NCBI GenBank assembly: GCA_002245135.1
Contig: NGBS01000952.1
Coordinates: forward strand, 1-22,682
DNA: 22,682 nt
Reading direction: 5' to 3'
Source of the DNA: Proteromonas lacertae
Taxonomy: Eukaryota > Sar > Bigyra > Opalinata > Proteromonadidae
The position numbers and the translations under genes were made by a program. A model generated the notes under the pieces. It was given only the letters and a program-made list of their open reading frames with translations. It ran no database searches and was not told the origin of the DNA. Below are positions 20,300-22,682 of this stretch, in pieces (positions within the stretch are counted from its first letter, which is position 1; the number at the start of each line of letters is the position of its first letter).

Positions 20300-20896
20300 A
20301 TGGCTGCATACTTAGAACAAAAAACTCTAGAAGAATTGGAGAAAGGAAGAAGTGGAAAGATAAAAAATCTTAATAAATTATTCAAAGTAGTTCAAGAGCT
20401 GGTAGATTCTTCACAGATGAAGGAAGAAAAGATCACACGGCTTAGAAAGAATTTACAAAAATCTTTATCAGAACTGAATACTCTTATGAAACAAAAGGAG
20501 CAACTTATAAAAGCTAAATCACAAAAGACTGATGGCTTGGACAGTTCACCTGTGATAGTTCCTGTAGAACCCAAATCTATACCTGTAACAAGTGGAATTA
20601 AGTCTCCTCCAGTTGAAATTAGTGATATGCCAATTACTTTAACGACTAATATAACAAACAGGGTGTCAAAAGTGTCAGTAACATCCTCTAAATCCTCTAA
20701 AGCTGTTATAAATCTAAAATCTTGTAGTAAATGTAATAGTAAGTTTTCAATTCAGAAAATAAAAATAGTATGTACAAAATGTAAGAAACCATACTGTTCA
20801 GAGTGTTGGAAGAAAGTAATAGCTGAAAATAAAGGTAAGAACACAGCTAGTAAGGTCTGTGGAATATGCCAAGCAAAAAAAGATAAAATGTTGTAA
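20300..20896 (+). CDS. Coiled-coil protein with C-terminal FYVE-like zinc finger, 198 residues
   Basis: This is an intronless open frame with a clean ATG and TAA. Residues 1-77 are charged and helical (LEELEKGRSGK, MKEEKITRLRK, LMKQKEQLIKAK) and should form a coiled coil. A Pro/Ser/Thr/Val-rich linker runs to about 138. Eight cysteines then follow at 142, 145, 158, 161, 166, 169, 187 and 190. The spacing CxxC-x12-CxxC-x4-CxxC-x17-CxxC is that of the FYVE/PHD-like cross-brace fold with two zinc ions. The hallmark of lipid-binding FYVE domains, R/K-R/K-H-H-C-R, is absent: the third cysteine is preceded by KIKIV. It therefore probably does not bind PI3P in the classic way and more resembles FYVE-related effector fingers. 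Function is unknown; a vesicle-traffic or scaffold role is a guess. The gene converges on the BART gene with 32 bp between their stops. Confidence 0.8.
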   Translation: MAAYLEQKTLEELEKGRSGKIKNLNKLFKVVQELVDSSQMKEEKITRLRKNLQKSLSELNTLMKQKEQLIKAKSQKTDGLDSSPVIVPVEPKSIPVTSGIKSPPVEISDMPITLTTNITNRVSKVSVTSSKSSKAVINLKSCSKCNSKFSIQKIKIVCTKCKKPYCSECWKKVIAENKGKNTASKVCGICQAKKDKML

Positions 20897-20928
20897 ATAA
20901 AAATTCAATAAATATAGTTTACTGTTAT

Positions 20929-21376
20929 TTATTTATATAACCCTTTTTGTTTGCTCTCTTTTGTCTCTCTCATCATTTGTATGAATATATCAAATTCCAT
21001 AATACCTGCCATTAATTGCCCAAACTGTGATTCTTTACTGTTAATATCAGCTCGATTAGTCTATTATTCAATAATACTGGTTTATACTTTAGAAATAATC
21101 TCGTAAAATTGTTGAACTGATGATCCTTTTGATTCAATAAAAGCAGTTACTTTATCTTCAAACACTTTTTGATACTCTTCATGCAATTTGGAATATCTTT
21201 TTAATAACACAAATAAATATACTGGAATTTGTTTTCATCAGTTTTTAAGTCAATACCATCACAATTCTTAACAGCCCAATCTTCCAATGTATTAAAAAGC
21301 TCGTCATCTTCAAAGAAGTATTTTTCAACCTAAAATAACATCAATCTAACAATACCTCTGCTACAATATCACTCAT
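20929..21376 (-). CDS. BART-domain protein (ARL2BP / CFAP36-like)
   Basis: The model has three exons on the minus strand: 21356-21376 (MSDIVAE), a 26-nt intron 21330-21355, exon 21088-21329, a 27-nt intron 21061-21087, and exon 20929-21060 ending in TAA. It reads VEKYFFEDDELFNTLEDWAV, DLKTDENK, LKRYSKLHEEYQKVFEDKV, FIESKGSSVQQFYE and FGQLMAGIMEFDIFIQMM. The acidic D-E-N-K turn followed by a helix with hxxEYxxLxE-type spacing and the final FDIFIQMM helix match the BART helical fold, which binds ARL2/ARL3 GTPases; relatives ARL2BP and CFAP36 act at cilia and mitochondria. Exon 2 is 242 nt, one short of keeping frame: the shift lies near 21226-21240 (AAAACAAA), so a one-base assembly deletion is likely. 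Total length would be about 146 residues. Confidence 0.65.
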
Positions 21377-21438
21377 TTTCAAAAATAAAAATAAAGATTT
21401 CAAGCCAAGTGTCAAGCTTAGTTATTGAATTTTGTGGA
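21377..21438. promoter_or_regulatory. 62-bp shared divergent promoter (BART gene / MRPL43)
   Basis: The two ATGs are 62 bp apart and point away from each other, so transcription of both must start within or very near this gap. The gap holds an A-rich half next to the BART gene and CAAGCCAAGTGTCAAGC, a near-repeat of CAAG. No known box is recognised. Confidence 0.5.
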
Positions 21439-21886
21439 ATGTGCACTCGTGGCGTTTGGCAATTAGAAAAATTAGTTTTCAGATATTGTGAACATGGCGG
21501 TAGTAGTCAAGGGATGAGGTATTTGTTATGTTATATTTTCTTTTTAGGGAATGGATGCGTTCTAATCTAAAAGAATTTGCGCAACAAAATCCACAAATTA
21601 GATGTGAAGCAATGAAATTGCCAAACAGACATCCTATCATTATAGCTAACTATAGTAAAAATTCTATATATTTATGTGAATAGAACAAGGTGATCCAGTC
21701 CAAACATGTGTGAAGAACATGCAACCTGATGAAATTACAGAACATGTTATGAGATTAAGAAATCAAGCTAGAGGTATATCTGGATCATTTAGCCAACAAA
21801 TTTATACACAAAAAGCAAGTATTCAAGGATTATGGAGAGATGATATGATAATAAATCCTCCTCAAGTTGAAGAAATTCAACTATAA
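21439..21886 (+). CDS. MRPL43: Mitochondrial large-subunit ribosomal protein mL43, 129 residues
   Basis: There are three exons: 21439-21518, 21548-21654 and 21684-21886 (TAA), with two 29-nt GT-AG introns that keep the frame. The protein starts MCTRGVWQLEKLVFRYCEHG, then GSSQGMREWM, FAQQNPQIRCEAMKLPNRHP and IIIANYKQGD, and ends KASIQGLWRDD. The RGVWQLxKLxxxYCxxGGSSxGxR start, the NP...RHP core and the SIQGxW end are hallmarks of mL43, a member of the L51/S25/CI-B8 thioredoxin-like family. It sits in the mitochondrial ribosome, so the organism keeps mitochondrial translation. Without splicing the frame is lost twice, so the introns are well supported. Length is close to that of fungal and protist homologues and shorter than the human protein, whose C-terminus is extended. 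Confidence 0.92.
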
Positions 21887-21994
21887 TTGCTAATTTTTTC
21901 TGAATATTTATATGAAATTTCATAGATTTTTTTGTATAATCCATTTTAATCATAAATGAGCATCTATATAGGGAGTAAAATGAAAATGAATTTT

Positions 21995-22006
21995 ATTGGC
22001 GGGAAA
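21995..22006 (-). promoter_or_regulatory. E2F/DP-type site with adjoining inverted CCAAT
   Basis: ATTGGCGGGAAA reads TTTCCCGCCAAT on the minus strand. TTTCCCGCC is the classical E2F/DP recognition sequence, and CCAAT overlaps it. It lies 76 bp upstream of the ATG of the following gene, in DNA where a run of five G/C bases is rare. E2F sites drive G1/S genes in animals, plants and many protists; use here is inferred. Confidence 0.5.
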
Positions 22007-22081
22007 GTATTAATTCAAACGCAAATCAAGCTTTTTTGAATTTGAATTTGAAGATCAAATATTTCATTGAATTCGTTGAAA

Positions 22082-22682
22082 ATGAGCTTAGAAATATTTC
22101 AGAAATTTTATGATAGCACTAATCTCATAATTGACCAACTTTCAATCTTGAAAGCAAACCATTGTGAAGATTCAGCTGAAAGTATATCATACAATTTACT
22201 ATACTCTATTAACATCTATAGAAGAGCAAAGAGCATGCCTTGGTGCAATAAAGAAAATATGTGAAGACGTTCATGCACAAAGAGAGGAATGTATCATTCA
22301 CTTCGACACAATATGTGCAGAAGCACTAACATTACCCATTAATAAAGGTATTGAATGTATTTAATATTATTATAGAGCTATTTGAGTCAATTAAAACTCT
22401 AGAATCAGTCCGTAAGTTTCTATTTGATAAATTAAAGAAGTATTCATTCCATATATATTATTCTTTAGCTCTTCATTCAATAATTTCAATGATTCCAACC
22501 TAATCAAAGTCGAAAATGCGATTATAATGAAATGTTCAAAATCTGTTGAATCAATCACACCTTCCACCTCAACAACGACATCAAAACCAATAAAACCAAC
22601 AATAGAAGAAGAAAAAAACAACAACAACCAACATTATATAGTACATTTAAGAATGAACATATTGAACTATCTCCTATTCAAG
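22082..22682 (+). CDS. 5' part of an unknown multi-exon gene, possibly cell-cycle regulated (runs off the window)
   Basis: ATG at 22082 opens MSLEIFQKFYDSTNLIIDQL. The exon model is 22082-22181, a 40-nt intron 22182-22221, exon 22222-22347 (KEQRACLGAIKKICEDVHAQ, REECIIHFDTICAEAL), a 28-nt intron 22348-22375, exon 22376-22411 (ELFESIKTLESV), then a likely 57-nt GTAAG...TTTAG intron 22412-22468. The following exon is clearly coding (NNFNDSNLIKVENAIIMK, then a Ser/Thr/Pro-rich linker), but its frame does not join by simple splicing, and another shift falls at the A7 run near 22612, after which TFKNEHIELSPIQ runs to the edge. The N-terminal part is helical and Cys-containing. A remote likeness to the start of PRC1/Ase1/MAP65 microtubule bundlers crossed my mind but is weak. 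Function is unknown. Confidence 0.55.

Noticed and set aside
22391-22627. Minus-strand open frame of 78 codons at the right edge
   Set aside because: It overlaps the plus-strand exons, has no family signature and reflects the Ser/Thr/Pro-rich coding below it.

Overview
This window is nuclear DNA from a strongly AT-rich eukaryote, most likely a unicellular protist. Three things point to that. A spliceosomal DEAH helicase is present. A mitochondrial ribosomal protein gene carries two 29-nt GT-AG introns, so the mitochondrion makes protein. Short introns (26-41 nt where a known family fixes the reading frame; mostly GTA...TAG) turn up in most genes I could model. A dynein heavy chain relict and a BART-domain gene hint at a flagellate history. 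The standard genetic code fits the well-formed genes. I cannot name the lineage; introns near 30 nt recall Blastocystis, but nothing here proves a link.

Left third (1-7.5 kb): two large cell-surface protein genes that converge on a short intergenic gap. The plus-strand gene (from before base 1 to 4903) encodes a PA14 domain, a row of Ig-like repeats with LPxGLxLDxxSGxIxG signatures, a discoidin-like domain, two four-cysteine modules, one membrane helix and a basic tail. Three frame-break sites and one in-frame stop interrupt it. The minus-strand gene (5205 to about 7541) encodes cysteine-framed beta-rich repeats and a C-terminal membrane helix; two of its introns (31 and 34 nt) are clear. The gap between them (4904-5204) holds a run of short hairpins.

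Middle (7.5-17.1 kb): gene-poor. It holds a probable dynein heavy chain tail relict (about 9.74-10.25 kb), a 68-bp tandem array (10373-10668), two families of diverged dispersed repeats, a decayed coding stretch on the minus strand (about 12.7-14.0 kb), a compact hairpin that stands out from the AT background (14132-14181) and exon-like fragments at 15.4-16.3 kb.

Right third (17.1-22.7 kb): compact housekeeping genes separated by 32-195 bp. In order: DHX8/Prp22 splicing helicase (minus; lacks the S1 domain usual in the family), a coiled-coil FYVE-like zinc-finger protein (plus), an ARL2BP/CFAP36-like BART-domain protein (minus), mitochondrial ribosomal protein L43 (plus), and the 5' part of an unknown gene (plus) that has an E2F-type GGCGGGAAA site upstream. 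Two divergent gene pairs share very short promoters.

Several unrelated genes show one-base frame breaks at or near runs of A or T. This makes homopolymer errors in the assembly a serious alternative to pseudogene decay, especially for the BART gene and the last gene.
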